Position numbers and translations under genes: made by a program | NCBI GenBank assembly: GCA_017623455.1 | Contig: JAGAPA010000006.1 | Span: forward strand, 1-60,542 | Source: Clostridia bacterium | Lineage (GTDB): Bacteria > Bacillota > Clostridia > Christensenellales > Pumilibacteraceae | Direction of reading: 5' to 3' | DNA length: 60,542 nucleotides | Notes under the pieces: model-generated | Database searches by the model: none | What the model was told of the DNA's origin: nothing | Seen by the model: only the letters and a program-made list of their open reading frames with translations | In this document: piece after piece, positions 50,500 to 60,244 of the stretch | Position numbering within the stretch: position 1 is the stretch's first letter | How the letters are laid out: every line of letters begins with the position of its first letter

Positions 50500-51795
50500 T
50501 TATTTGTTCGGCCAGAATTCATTCATAAGGTCCGACTTAATTCCGGTTTCTTCTCTACTGAAACATTCCGCCAGTATATCCCAACCCAAATCAAGCGCTT
50601 GCTCAAGCGTAAGATTAACTGACAACGACATTAATTTGTTTTCAAAAAGCTCTCCGTATCTTAACAGCTTCTCATCCCATTTACTCATCGAAAAACCCAT
50701 ATTTTTCTTTTCTAACGTATCCTTGTACGAGGAATACATACGAATCATTGCGTCCATAAGCGCTCTGTGGTCTTTTCGGGTTTTCCCGTTTACGTTTTGC
50801 TTAAGTCTGGACAAAGAACCAAAAGGCTCTATACGTCCGCCCTTGAGGTAGTACTGTCCCTCGGTAATATATCCGGTATTATCGGGAACAGGATGAGTTA
50901 CGTCATCGCCGGGCATGGTGGTAACCGCCAAAACCGTAATCGAACCGGAATCCGCAAAGTCAACTGCCTTTTCATAACGAGAAGCAAGCTGAGAATAAAG
51001 ATCTCCCGGATAGCCACGATTAGAAGGAACCTGCTCTTGCGTTATCGCAATCTCCTTCATTGCGTCCGCAAAGTTAGTCATATCAGTAAGAAGAACCAAC
51101 ACGTCCTTGTTTTGCAGAGCAAACTGTTCTGCTACAGCCAACGACATATCCGGAATCATCATACACTCAACAGTCGGATCGGAAGCCGTGTGTATAAACA
51201 TAACGGTTTTACTTAATGCTCCGCCTTTGGAAAGCGCATCCTTAAAATACAAAAAATCGTCATATTTCAGACCCATACCGCCAAGCACGATAACGTCTGC
51301 CTCTGCCTGCATTGCTATACGGGCAAGAAGCTGATTGTACGGTTCTCCCGAAATAGAGAAAATCGGTAGCTTTTGCGACACCACTAACGTATTAAACATA
51401 TCTATCATTGGAATATTCGTTCTAAGCATTCTATTTGCAAGAATACGTTTGGTGGGATTTACCGACGGACCGCCTATCGCTTTCAAATTTTCGGTAAGAG
51501 CAGGCCCTTTATCTCTGGGCTCGCCTGAACCGTTGAAAATACGACCTAACAAGTCTTCGCTAAACGACACTCGCATTTCGTGACCGAGAAAACGTACCTC
51601 GTCCCCGGTAGACACACCTTGCCCTCCTGCAAATATCTGAAGAGAAACGATATCCCCCTCTATTTTATTGACCTGAGCCAATGATTTTCCAAAACGCGTG
51701 CTGATTTGCGCCAATTCTTTATACTGAACACCATTTGCCTTAACGGTAATAACGTTACCTACAATTGATTCTATTCGATTATATACCTTACCCAC
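50500..51795 (-). CDS. ntpB: V-type ATPase subunit B
   Basis: Non-catalytic nucleotide-binding subunit of the A3B3 head, 431 residues. Family stretches include [16 protein letters not shown] (degenerate P-loop region), [36 protein letters not shown] and [12 protein letters not shown]. The N-terminal barrel starts at [16 protein letters not shown]. The start codon overlaps the last base of the subunit A stop codon. Confidence 0.96.
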   Translation of the reverse strand: MGKVYNRIESIVGNVITVKANGVQYKELAQISTRFGKSLAQVNKIEGDIVSLQIFAGGQGVSTGDEVRFLGHEMRVSFSEDLLGRIFNGSGEPRDKGPALTENLKAIGGPSVNPTKRILANRMLRTNIPMIDMFNTLVVSQKLPIFSISGEPYNQLLARIAMQAEADVIVLGGMGLKYDDFLYFKDALSKGGALSKTVMFIHTASDPTVECMMIPDMSLAVAEQFALQNKDVLVLLTDMTNFADAMKEIAITQEQVPSNRGYPGDLYSQLASRYEKAVDFADSGSITVLAVTTMPGDDVTHPVPDNTGYITEGQYYLKGGRIEPFGSLSRLKQNVNGKTRKDHRALMDAMIRMYSSYKDTLEKKNMGFSMSKWDEKLLRYGELFENKLMSLSVNLTLEQALDLGWDILAECFSREETGIKSDLMNEFWPNK

Positions 51796-53570
51796 TATTG
51801 CACACCGTCCTTTAATAGTTCTTCAATAGGTTGAGCCAATTTGCCTTTCTTACTCAAATAAAGATTATTGATTTCTGTTTCCGTTTTCTTAAATTCCTCA
51901 TTGCCAAACTCAGCATAATTCCAGTCAATAAACTTCTGACGCATACTGTTAAAGAAAGAACGCGCTTCATCTTTATTTTCAATACTGTAACTACTGCCCA
52001 AAATACGTATCAACCTATCCGTAACGTATCGCTGTCTTTCGGTACCGCAGTTTGCGTCTACCAAATCAAAGGAATTCTGTTGCAGATAAACCGCATCAAG
52101 CATTTCGGATTTTAAGTACGTAATGTAATCAATCAAAGTCGTTCCGTCCTCGCCGATAACTTTCATCATAGCAGACGTTTCATAACCCTGTTGCAAAATA
52201 CTCTTGCAAAAATCTAATTTCTCGACGTCTATAACGCTTTTGTATTTTGACCAAGAAATAAGCGGATCGATTGCAGGATATTTTCTTGCATCCGAACGCT
52301 CGCGTGAAAGACCGTGGAAAGCGCCTACTACCTTTAACGTCGCCTGCGTTACAGGCTCTTCAAAGTTTCCGCCTGCAGGGGATACCGTTCCTCCTATGGT
52401 AACGGAACCGGTGCTTCCGTCCGGCAAGCGCACGTACCCGGCCCTTTCGTAAAATGCGGCAATATAAGATTCAAGATAGGCAGGGAATGCCTCTTCTCCC
52501 GGAATTTCTTCAAGTCTTCCCGACATCTCTCGAAGCGCTTGAGCCCAACGGGACGTGGAGTCAGCCAAAAGCAGAACGTGAAGTCCCATCTGACGATAAT
52601 ATTCTGCAAGGGTTACCGAAGTATACACCGACGCTTCACGTGACGCAACGGGCATTGACGACGTATTACAAATTATAATAGTTCGCTCCATTAACGAGCG
52701 GTTTGTCTTGGGATCGATAAGCTCCGGAAATTCCGTCAACGTTTCGACAACTTCACCTGCGCGTTCACCGCACGCAGCAATAATAACGATATCCACGTCG
52801 GCATATTTTGACGTTGTGTGCTGTAAAACCGTTTTGCCTGCGCCAAACGGACCGGGCGTACAATAAGTACCGCCCTTTGCCACAGGAAAGAAAGAATCGA
52901 CCAAACGCACCTTAGTTTCCATAGTTTCAACAGGCGCTAACCTCTCGCTATAACATTTTACCGCGCGTTTTACGGGCCATTTGAACGACATGGTCAGAGG
53001 AACTTCCCGTCCGCGACCATCAACCAAAACAGCAACCGTTTCCTTTACCGTATATTCGCCCTTTGCCACAATAGATTTTACCGTGTAGCTGCCAAGCAGA
53101 TAAAACGGAACGAAAATTTTATGCAGAAACGAACTTTCGGGAACAGTTCCAATATATTCGCCTGCACGTACTACATCCCCCACCTTGGCAGTAGGCGTAA
53201 ACTCCCACTTCTTTTCATAATTCAATCCGTCGGCATAAATTCCTCTTTCTAAAAACCATCCTGCTCTCTCCGCCAAAACCGGAAGCGGATTTTGCAGTCC
53301 GTCATATATTTGCCCAAGCAAACCGGGACCAAGCTCCGCCGACAACATTTCTCCGGTAAATTCTACTGCATCACCGCATTTTATGCCGTTGGTCATCTCA
53401 TAAACCTGTATTTGCGCAACGTTTCCACGAATACGTATAACCTCGCTTTTTAATATCGCATCGTCAACTTTTACGTAACATATTTCATTCATGGAAACAA
53501 CGCCTTTAAATTCCACGGATATCAAATTTCCGTTAACACTTACTACTTTTCCTGTATTTTCGGTCATCAC
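51795..53570 (-). CDS. ntpA: V-type ATPase catalytic subunit A
   Basis: Catalytic ATP-hydrolysing/synthesising subunit of 591 residues. The P-loop GPFGAGKT is at 240-247. The bulge (non-homologous) domain typical of A subunits is at about 115-185 ([21 protein letters not shown]), and [31 protein letters not shown] is the conserved active-site strand. [12 protein letters not shown], rather than GAFGCGKT, is typical of the Bacteroidetes/Spirochaetes/Chlamydiae-type enzyme. The start overlaps the DUF2764 gene by four bases. Confidence 0.97.
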   Translation of the reverse strand: MMTENTGKVVSVNGNLISVEFKGVVSMNEICYVKVDDAILKSEVIRIRGNVAQIQVYEMTNGIKCGDAVEFTGEMLSAELGPGLLGQIYDGLQNPLPVLAERAGWFLERGIYADGLNYEKKWEFTPTAKVGDVVRAGEYIGTVPESSFLHKIFVPFYLLGSYTVKSIVAKGEYTVKETVAVLVDGRGREVPLTMSFKWPVKRAVKCYSERLAPVETMETKVRLVDSFFPVAKGGTYCTPGPFGAGKTVLQHTTSKYADVDIVIIAACGERAGEVVETLTEFPELIDPKTNRSLMERTIIICNTSSMPVASREASVYTSVTLAEYYRQMGLHVLLLADSTSRWAQALREMSGRLEEIPGEEAFPAYLESYIAAFYERAGYVRLPDGSTGSVTIGGTVSPAGGNFEEPVTQATLKVVGAFHGLSRERSDARKYPAIDPLISWSKYKSVIDVEKLDFCKSILQQGYETSAMMKVIGEDGTTLIDYITYLKSEMLDAVYLQQNSFDLVDANCGTERQRYVTDRLIRILGSSYSIENKDEARSFFNSMRQKFIDWNYAEFGNEEFKKTETEINNLYLSKKGKLAQPIEELLKDGVQ

Positions 53571-54121
53571 ACAGCCTCCGTCTTATTTCCATTCAAAATG
53601 GAATTATACACATTTTTATACATAATTTCTCCATCACTCACGTTAAACTGCCTTATGCGTTGGAGAAGCTTTAGTCTAAGATAATAATAATAAATAAAGT
53701 CCTCGGAAAAAGAATCCATTGGTCTTAGGCTTTCCAAAAATTTCAAACGGTGCTCGGTAAGAAATTTTTCCGCCTCTAAAGGATTTTGAATTTCTGTAGC
53801 TTCAGTTGCTACCTTTATAAGCTCGGCGGATAAGACTTCGTTTTGTAAGTTAAATGTCTTTTTCATTTTCTCCGCGCGAATCTTCGCCAACGATATCCTT
53901 AAATTACGCTCTCCTTCGTTCCACGCCTCAATTAAAGCAGACTTTGATTTTATCGGGATTAACGGTGGAATAAGCGTTATGCCGTGTAATTCGTTTTTTA
54001 TTTTGCTTTTCAACACATTTTCGCACAACGCCATAAACCCCTCTTCCGTAATAGGCAAAGGCATATTATCGCTTATCCCGTCCAACGACGGCAACTGCGC
54101 AATCAAATAGTATTCTGCCAT
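53567..54121 (-). CDS. DUF2764 protein of the V-ATPase operon
   Basis: The 184-residue DUF2764-family protein starts with the typical MAEYYLIAQLPSLDG, and the rest is helical (YYYLRLKLLQRIRQFNVSDGE). In chlamydiae, spirochaetes and Bacteroidetes this family sits between subunits E and A. By position it is thought to take the place of the C (d-type) coupling subunit, which is otherwise absent here. It is translationally coupled to subunit A. Confidence 0.82.
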   Translation of the reverse strand: MAEYYLIAQLPSLDGISDNMPLPITEEGFMALCENVLKSKIKNELHGITLIPPLIPIKSKSALIEAWNEGERNLRISLAKIRAEKMKKTFNLQNEVLSAELIKVATEATEIQNPLEAEKFLTEHRLKFLESLRPMDSFSEDFIYYYYLRLKLLQRIRQFNVSDGEIMYKNVYNSILNGNKTEAV

Positions 54122-54123
54122 AA

Positions 54124-54732
54124 CTATTCCGCCTCTTTCATCAACTTAGTAACCTTAGGACTCAGATAATTTGAAAGCATTTCAACCACCGCTTCCTTAG
54201 AATAGTCGTAAAAAACCGCTCCGTCATTGACGGCAATACGAAAACCTTCGGTAAAATTATCATTCGCTTTTAATATAACGCCTTTACGTATTCTTTCTTT
54301 AAGCGCAGAAGCCAAAGCTTTTTCCAAACGTTCTACATCATCGCTGTTAAGTATTACGGTCAAACTCTGCGTTTCGGGAACACTCGACCACTTCTCAACG
54401 ACGTCAACGATAATTTTTTCGAGCAATTGCGAAGAATATACCGCATCAACTTTTTCGCCAATAATCGCGTCAAGCTCGCGCGCAACGCTTTCTCTGAAGG
54501 AAATCAACAAATTGCGACCTGCTTGACGGATGGCGTCCTCGCTTGCTCTAACCATACGCATACTTTCGTTTTTAGAATCGCTTACAATTTTATCAGCCGT
54601 AGTTTTCGCATCTGCAATAATTTTTTCAGCTTCCGCTTTTGCATTTTTAAGTATGGCTTCCGCCTCCACTTCTGCAACTTTCACGCCATCATTTTTAATC
54701 TTGTCAATAAGTTCTTGTAATTGAATTTCCAT
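54124..54732 (-). CDS. ntpE: V-type ATPase subunit E
   Basis: Peripheral-stalk subunit of 202 residues. The N-terminal half is a long Ala/Glu/Lys coiled coil (AEVEAEAILKNAKAEAEKIIADAKTTADKIV). The globular C-terminal domain has the family segment FTEGFRIAVNDGAVFYDYSKEAVVEML. AAGGAG precedes ATG. It is the first gene of the seven-gene operon, with a leader of about 180 bases that may be attenuated. Confidence 0.9.
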   Translation of the reverse strand: MEIQLQELIDKIKNDGVKVAEVEAEAILKNAKAEAEKIIADAKTTADKIVSDSKNESMRMVRASEDAIRQAGRNLLISFRESVARELDAIIGEKVDAVYSSQLLEKIIVDVVEKWSSVPETQSLTVILNSDDVERLEKALASALKERIRKGVILKANDNFTEGFRIAVNDGAVFYDYSKEAVVEMLSNYLSPKVTKLMKEAE

Positions 54733-54797
54733 ATTGCTATCTCCTTTTATTTAATTATTCTAATTTTCAGCTCTCCAAAACAAATACAACGTCACTT

Positions 54798-54825
54798 AAT
54801 ATAATGAAATGAGTTTTTTTAGCAA
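54798..54825 (-). promoter_or_regulatory. weak proximal promoter of the V-ATPase operon
   Basis: Minus-strand TTGCTA (54825-54820) and TATATT (54803-54798) are separated by 16 bp, downstream of the leader hairpin. It is a plausible unattenuated promoter. Confidence 0.4.
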
Positions 54826-54859
54826 GCACATTGCCGTATCAGGCAATACTATTATATCC

Positions 54860-54914
54860 TCAAAAAGACAAAAGGAACCAACATCCTCTGCAGACAGCTG
54901 GTTCCTTAAATATT
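54860..54914 (-). ncRNA. short leader RNA or attenuator of the V-ATPase operon
   Basis: A strong minus-strand promoter (54921-54950) would start RNA at about 54914. After about seven bases, AAGGAACCA (54907-54899) and TGGTTCCTT (54880-54872) form a perfect 9-bp stem, with an 18-base loop containing CTGTCTGCAGAGG, followed by TTGTCTTTTT. The product would be a transcript of about 50 bases that ends before ntpE. It is either an attenuator or a separate small RNA; no known riboswitch is recognised. Confidence 0.55.
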
Positions 54915-54920
54915 ATTGAT

Positions 54921-54950
54921 ATTATACACTATTTTAATTTACCTTGTCAA
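54921..54950 (-). promoter_or_regulatory. distal promoter upstream of the V-ATPase leader hairpin
   Basis: Minus-strand TTGACA (54950-54945) and TATAAT (54926-54921) are separated by 18 bp. Confidence 0.75.
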
Positions 54951-55050
54951 TCGTTTTAATTATTTTTATTATAATCAACAGCTGTTTTTGACAGCAATTT
55001 TTTCCTATTATTTGTTCTATTTAAAAATTTTTTAAATATGTAAAAAAATA

Positions 55051-55081
55051 TTGACTCTCCCCTAAGGTTATGGTTTATAAT
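55051..55081 (+). promoter_or_regulatory. MerR-type promoter with 19-bp spacer
   Basis: TTGACT (55051-55056) and TATAAT (55076-55081) are separated by 19 bp. The spacer CTCCCCTAAGGTTATGGTT carries an imperfect dyad. Overlong spacers of this kind are the mark of promoters that MerR-family activators untwist, so autoregulation is likely. Confidence 0.75.
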
Positions 55082-55111
55082 AAATATACATCTGTAAGAA
55101 AGGAGATATTT

Positions 55112-55909
55112 ATGCTAAAAATCGGTCAATTTTCTAAGCTTGCCAAAGTTACCATAAAAACACTAAGATATTATGATAAAATAGGTTTACTTAAACCTGC
55201 AATGGTAGAATCGTCTTCGTCTTATAGATATTATTCCGAAAGTCAGCTTCAAACCGTGGCTTTAATTTCATCATATAAATCAGCAGGGCTTTCTAACGAT
55301 CTTATTCTTAAACTTCTCAACCATAGCGAGAACAAGCTTGAACTTTTAGAAAAACAAAAACAACTGCTTATAGAACAAGAAAACAATATCAAACAAGCAA
55401 TATTACGTATTGACGAGCTTATTAACAAAAAAGAACAGCCTTATAATGCCGAAATTAAGCGCATTGACAAAAGATTGGTATACCGTTGTCGTGGTTACGT
55501 TTCGTCCATCGAAAAAATCCACGATTTTATCAAAAACTGCGCCGACGAGTTTTTTAGGAGCAATCCCGACGTTAAATTTTCAGACCCCGACTACTGTTGC
55601 GCAATCTACCCCGACGACAGATATAGAAAAGATAATATTTTTGTAGAATATGCACAGTCGGTGGATAGAGTGGGAAAAGACACCGATATTCTCAAGTTTT
55701 CGGAAATTGAACCTATTACTGCAATAAGCGTATTTCACTACGGCGATTATAAATCTCTCCCCAACGCATACATTTTTGCTGTAAACTGGGCAAGAGAACA
55801 CGGCTATCAGCTTTGTGGCGAGCCTAGAGAACGCTATATAAACGGAGCGTGGAACGTAGACGACGTTTCAAAATGGCTTACCGAACTTCAGCTTCCTATA
55901 AAGGAGTAA
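55112..55909 (+). CDS. MerR-family regulator with GyrI-like effector domain
   Basis: Protein of 265 residues. The N-terminal MerR winged helix is MLKIGQFSKLAKVTIKTLRYYDKIGLLKPAMVES, followed by a coiled-coil dimer helix (about 75-110). The C-terminal GyrI/AraC-effector-like domain (about 125-265) would bind a small hydrophobic or cationic ligand. ATG 55112 is chosen because GAAAGGAGATATTT lies upstream; an in-frame ATG at 55070 lies inside the promoter. It heads an operon with a transporter and a GH28-like gene and probably controls both. Confidence 0.9.
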   Translation: MLKIGQFSKLAKVTIKTLRYYDKIGLLKPAMVESSSSYRYYSESQLQTVALISSYKSAGLSNDLILKLLNHSENKLELLEKQKQLLIEQENNIKQAILRIDELINKKEQPYNAEIKRIDKRLVYRCRGYVSSIEKIHDFIKNCADEFFRSNPDVKFSDPDYCCAIYPDDRYRKDNIFVEYAQSVDRVGKDTDILKFSEIEPITAISVFHYGDYKSLPNAYIFAVNWAREHGYQLCGEPRERYINGAWNVDDVSKWLTELQLPIKE

Positions 55910-55913
55910 CTCA

Positions 55914-56798
55914 ATGATCTATTATTTTTTACTTGCAGGCTCTATAATTCTTACGGTTTGCAAAAGTTCTTTATACAACGTGTACGCAAAAAAAGCAAAT
56001 CCGTCTTTACCCACAACTTTTATATTCAACGCTCTAAGTTATGGAGTTGCAGGTATAATAGCCTTTATAACTACGCTTTTTAGCAACTTTTCCATATCAA
56101 TTCCCACCGTCATTTGCGCTTTATTTTATGCAATAATTGTAGTTTCGCTACAAACGGTTTCTATTGTTTCGATGAAAGTCGGCTCTATGTCAACTACTGC
56201 CATTTGCGTTATGTACGGAATGATTATTCCATCACTAGCCGGCCCTATTTTTTGGAAAGAAAACATAGGCGCTTTGCAAATAGTAGGTATTTGCATTATG
56301 GTTGCATCACTTTGGTTACTAAAAGATACGCCAAAAGAAGGTCAAGAAAAATCCAAGTCGCTTAAAAGCTTAGCGCTAGCGCTTGTTGCGTTCGTTCTTT
56401 CAGGAATGGCTGGCGTTATGGAAAAAATTCACCAAAGCACGGACGGAAAAAGCGAAAAAACTACGTTTGTACTAGTTGCTTGCCTATTTATGTTAGCGTT
56501 TTCCATTATTGCCTATTTTATCATAAAAACAAAAGAACGCGAAAAACGCATAATCCCCAAAGTCTTATATCCCTTTAGCTCTATTTCCGGCTTGATAGTC
56601 GGTTTTTATTCCATCATAAACCTTACCTTAGCAGGAGCTTTAGACAGTATGATATACTACCCCATCGCAAACGGTGGAGCTATGCTTCTTACGGTTATCA
56701 TATCACTATGCATATTCAAAGAACGCGCAAACGTATCGAAAATTATTGGTATGACGCTAGGATTGTGTGGAATATTACTACTAAGCTTGCCTATATAA
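55914..56798 (+). CDS. EamA/DMT-superfamily transporter
   Basis: The 294-residue membrane protein has about ten hydrophobic segments in two halves. The second half closes with MLLTVIISLCIFKERANVSKIIGMTLGLCGILLL, the usual EamA ending. It would export or import a small metabolite or drug; the substrate is unknown. It starts five bases after the MerR gene with AAGGAG, so it is in the same operon. Confidence 0.85.
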   Translation: MIYYFLLAGSIILTVCKSSLYNVYAKKANPSLPTTFIFNALSYGVAGIIAFITTLFSNFSISIPTVICALFYAIIVVSLQTVSIVSMKVGSMSTTAICVMYGMIIPSLAGPIFWKENIGALQIVGICIMVASLWLLKDTPKEGQEKSKSLKSLALALVAFVLSGMAGVMEKIHQSTDGKSEKTTFVLVACLFMLAFSIIAYFIIKTKEREKRIIPKVLYPFSSISGLIVGFYSIINLTLAGALDSMIYYPIANGGAMLLTVIISLCIFKERANVSKIIGMTLGLCGILLLSLPI

Positions 56799-56819
56799 AA
56801 CAATATAAGGAGATTTATT

Positions 56820-57965
56820 ATGGAAAACTTAAAACTCTACGGTGACGGCATTCACGACGATACCCTTGCAATACAAGCTCTTTTAGATAAACGTGGATTA
56901 GTTGAGCTACCAGACGGATATTATATCATCACAAAACCACTTATTATTCACGATGACACGCATTTTAAGCTCTCTCCTTTAGCAACGCTACGTCTTGGCG
57001 ATGGCGCAAACTGCTCACTTTTGGACAACGACGGACTTTATACCGACATTTCCAACAAGAATATTACTATCGAAGGTGGTATTTGGGACGGAAACCACAA
57101 GGCTCAGCAACGTCAAAAAATTCCTAACGAGGGATGCGGTGGCGACAAGAACGAAGACAAGCCTTGCGATAAACAAGTTTATATATCCAATATCTATACG
57201 GTATTTATGATACGTCTTATCCACTCCGTTCACCTTACCGTAAAAAACGTAACCTTCAAAAACCCCACGTCCTACGCTATTCACATTGCTAACGCAAAAT
57301 ACTTTAACGTAGAAAACGTGTTTTTAGACTATGACCTAAGCAAGCCTAATATGGACGGCGTTCATATTCAAGGCCCTGCTCGTTTTGGTAAAATCCACAA
57401 TATTTTCGGCAACGCCAACGATGACCACGTGGCTCTTTGCGCAAACGGAACGATAAGAAGCGAAATTACTAGGGGCGATATTGAAGACGTTGATATAGAC
57501 GGCGTTTACTGCGATAACGGATATACTGGAGTACGACTTCTTTCTCGTGGAGATACAATAAGAAATATCAGTATTAACAATATTCACGGCGAATTTAGAT
57601 ACTACGCTATTTCGTTTACTCACCACTATCCGCTCCGCGACGATATGCCCGTGTTACTCGAAAACGTACGTATTTCCAACGTCTTTGCATCAAAAAGCAG
57701 GGCTGTAAACGTCAAGGAAGAACACAAATATAACCTTAATCACGGAGCTTTAATTTGGTTTGAAAACGGCGTAAATTGTTATAACGTAAATATCGAAAAC
57801 GTTTATCGAAACGAAAGAAACCTTACTACAAGCGCTCCCACTATTCGCATTAGCGAAACGGCAAACGTAAACAATCTTACTATACGCAACCTTAACAACG
57901 ACTTTAAGGGTAGAGATCTTGTGTCTATCGAAAACTTAAGTAGCTCAAAGTACGAACTAAACTAA
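56820..57965 (+). CDS. GH28-like parallel beta-helix glycoside hydrolase
   Basis: The 381-residue right-handed beta-helix protein begins with LYGDGIHDDTLAIQALLDKRG, the pectate-lyase-3/GH28 opening. Polygalacturonase-type active-site signatures appear as NMDGVHIQG (usual NTDG) and NDDHVAL (usual DDC/DDxxAL); the third motif (G-H-G) is not clear. It has no signal peptide, so it probably acts on imported uronic-acid oligosaccharides. It is third in the MerR-EamA operon, so that regulator may respond to a sugar-derived signal. A clear terminator follows. Confidence 0.75.
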   Translation: MENLKLYGDGIHDDTLAIQALLDKRGLVELPDGYYIITKPLIIHDDTHFKLSPLATLRLGDGANCSLLDNDGLYTDISNKNITIEGGIWDGNHKAQQRQKIPNEGCGGDKNEDKPCDKQVYISNIYTVFMIRLIHSVHLTVKNVTFKNPTSYAIHIANAKYFNVENVFLDYDLSKPNMDGVHIQGPARFGKIHNIFGNANDDHVALCANGTIRSEITRGDIEDVDIDGVYCDNGYTGVRLLSRGDTIRNISINNIHGEFRYYAISFTHHYPLRDDMPVLLENVRISNVFASKSRAVNVKEEHKYNLNHGALIWFENGVNCYNVNIENVYRNERNLTTSAPTIRISETANVNNLTIRNLNNDFKGRDLVSIENLSSSKYELN

Positions 57966-57978
57966 TAATCTATAATAT

Positions 57979-58019
57979 AAAAAATTGCAGACTGCTCAAT
58001 TTCACGTCTGCAATTTTTT
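57979..58019 (+). terminator. terminator of the MerR-EamA-GH28 operon
   Basis: AAATTGCAGAC and GTCTGCAATTT arms (11 bp, perfect) with a 13-base loop, followed by TTT. Confidence 0.85.
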
Positions 58020-58048
58020 GTTTGATTTTTATATTAACAAATTAAGCC

Positions 58049-58381
58049 AAATAACTCATATTGGGGGGTGCGCCTTTGCACTAGTTTAGTTATTTTCTCA
58101 ACTATCGCTAAAGTACATTGTAGTCTTATATCTATCTCTTAGTTAAATAACTCTTATTGACCGTGGGGTCTGCCCCACTTTTAGTTAGTTATTTTCTCAA
58201 CTACCACCAAAGCACTTTCTTTAGCCATATATCTATCTCTAAGTTAAATAACTCTTATTGACCGTGGGGTCTGCCTGCGCTTTTAGTTGTTTTTTCAACT
58301 ACCGACAAAGTACATTGTAGTCTTATATCTATCTCTTAGTCAAATAACTCATATTGGGGGTGCGCCTTCGCACTATTTTAG
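58049..58381. repeat. tandem repeats of about 96-101 bp next to mnmG
   Basis: Units start at 58049, 58145, 58246 and 58342 (the last is partial). Each begins AAATAACTC(A/T)TATTG and ends with TATCTATCTCTTAGT or similar. The insert alternates between GGGGGTGCGCC (units 1 and 4) and GACCGTGGGGTCTGCC (units 2 and 3). The last unit runs over the mnmG stop codon at 58373. There is no gene in 57966-58372. Confidence 0.85.
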
Positions 58382-60244
58382 GTTGAGCGACATAATAAGC
58401 ACGTTGATATCGGCAGGAGTTACTCCGCTAATTCTGCTTGCTTGTCCAATAGATAACGGGTGAATCTTGTTTAGCTTTTCTCTTGCTTCAAGCCTAAGTC
58501 CCGAAATGGTCGAATAATCGATATCGCTTGGGAGCGGACTGTTTTCGAGCTTCTTTTGGTCAGCTCTTGCCTTTTCCGCTCTTGCAAGGTATCCCTCGTA
58601 CTTAACCTCGGTAAAAATCTGTTCGATAACGTCAGGCTCAAACTCACGGAAAGTATCGAAATACTCGTTGTACAGCTTTTTGCTTATATTCGCTCTGCGC
58701 AAAACTTCACGAACGGTAAGCGAACGGTAAGGCACGTTCTCGCCAGCTTCTACGAACATTTCTTCAAGCTCTTTGGGCTTTTTAAGTTCGTCAAGCTTTG
58801 CTCTTGCCTTTTCAAGCCCCTTAATCTTTTTGAGGTACTTTCTGTATCTCTTATCGTCTACAAGCCCTGCCTTTCTGCCAATCTCTGTAAGACGCATATC
58901 CGCATTGTCCTGACGAAGGGAAAGCCTAAACTCCGCGCGCGACGTCATCATACGGTACGGCTCGTTAGTTCCCTCCGTTACAAGATCGTCTATAAGCACG
59001 CCTATATACGAATTATCTCGGGTAAACACGAGCTTTTCCTTGCCACGAATGGAAAGCGATGCGTTAAGACCTGCAACCAAGCCCTGAGCCGCCGCCTCTT
59101 CGTATCCACTCGTTCCGTTAATCTGTCCTGCAAAGAACAAGTTTTTATACCGCTTACTCTCAAGCGTGGGATAAAGCTCCAACGGATCAATACAATCATA
59201 CTCAATCGCGTACGCGTCACGCATAATCTGTACGTTTTCAAAACCGCTTATAGTTCGGTACAGCTCGTACTGAACGGATGCAGGAAGCGAAGTGGATATA
59301 CCTTGCACGTACATCTCTGCCGTTCCGTCGCCCTCCGGCTCTAAAAAGAACTGATGACGCTCCTTATCCGCAAATCGTACCACCTTATCCTCAATGGACG
59401 GACAATACCTCGGTCCTACTCCGTCAATAAGCCCGGCATACTTGGGCGCCAAGTGCAAATTGTCACGAATTACCGTATGCGTATCGCCGTTTGTGTAACC
59501 AAGCCAACAAACCCGATCCGCTTTTCTTATCTTTTTCTGATTGCTCATAACCGAGAACGAATATATATCTTTTTCGCCCTCCTGCACCTCAAGCTTACTA
59601 AGATCAATCGAATTTTTATGCACTCTTGCAGGCGTTCCCGTCTTAAATCTTCTTATCTCAAAACCAAGCGAAGCAAGCGAATCGGATAGGTAGTTGGACC
59701 TCGTGAAGGACACGGGTCCCTTGTCTTCCATGCTTTCGCCAATAATAATGGTAGACTTAAGATAAACACCGCACGCAAGTATTACGGTTTTTGCATAATA
59801 ACAAAGTCCAAGTATGGTTTTTACACCTTTTATCTCACCGTTCTCCACTAAAATCTCCTTAACCTCGCCCTGACGAAGCGTTAAGTTTTCAGTGTTTTCT
59901 AAAATAGACTTCATATTCTTGTGATACTTATACTTGTCTATCTGCGCGCGTAACGAATGTACGGCAGGCCCTTTTGAGGAGTTAAGCATCCTTAGCTGTG
60001 TAAGCGATTCGTCCGCCGTAATTCCCATCTGTCCGCCAAGCGCGTCAATCTCGCGCACAAGGTGTCCTTTCGCAGTTCCTCCAATGCTCGGATTGCAGGC
60101 AAGATAACCAATATTATCCAACGTAATGGAAAAAATTATCGTTCTGCATCCCGTCCTCGCAAGAGCAAGCGCCGCCTCTATTCCGGCATGTCCCGCTCCT
60201 ACCACTATCGCGTCATAATTAAAATCTTGTTCGTTAAAACTCAT
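58373..60244 (-). CDS. mnmG: tRNA uridine-5-carboxymethylaminomethyl(34) synthesis enzyme MnmG
   Basis: FAD-dependent partner of MnmE that modifies U34 of several tRNAs. The 623 residues match the usual length. The dinucleotide-binding GAGHAG is at 16-21. Family signatures PSIGGTAKGHLVREIDALGGQMG and SGYEEAAAQGLVAGLNA are intact, and the C-terminal MnmE/tRNA-binding helical domain is complete (SGLRLEAREKLNKIHPLSIGQASRISGV). AGGAAAA precedes ATG. mnmE, its usual neighbour, is not in the window. Confidence 0.96.
   Translation of the reverse strand: MSFNEQDFNYDAIVVGAGHAGIEAALALARTGCRTIIFSITLDNIGYLACNPSIGGTAKGHLVREIDALGGQMGITADESLTQLRMLNSSKGPAVHSLRAQIDKYKYHKNMKSILENTENLTLRQGEVKEILVENGEIKGVKTILGLCYYAKTVILACGVYLKSTIIIGESMEDKGPVSFTRSNYLSDSLASLGFEIRRFKTGTPARVHKNSIDLSKLEVQEGEKDIYSFSVMSNQKKIRKADRVCWLGYTNGDTHTVIRDNLHLAPKYAGLIDGVGPRYCPSIEDKVVRFADKERHQFFLEPEGDGTAEMYVQGISTSLPASVQYELYRTISGFENVQIMRDAYAIEYDCIDPLELYPTLESKRYKNLFFAGQINGTSGYEEAAAQGLVAGLNASLSIRGKEKLVFTRDNSYIGVLIDDLVTEGTNEPYRMMTSRAEFRLSLRQDNADMRLTEIGRKAGLVDDKRYRKYLKKIKGLEKARAKLDELKKPKELEEMFVEAGENVPYRSLTVREVLRRANISKKLYNEYFDTFREFEPDVIEQIFTEVKYEGYLARAEKARADQKKLENSPLPSDIDYSTISGLRLEAREKLNKIHPLSIGQASRISGVTPADINVLIMSLNLK

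Noticed and set aside
54860-54914. T-box or sodium riboswitch before the V-ATPase operon
   Set aside because: No T-box bulge (TGGNACCGCG) or specifier stem is present, and there is no space for an aptamer before the terminator stem. I cannot confirm a Na+ riboswitch from the bases.
58049-58381. CRISPR array
   Set aside because: Units are about 100 bp with diverged, non-unique inserts rather than short identical repeats with unique spacers, and there are no cas genes.
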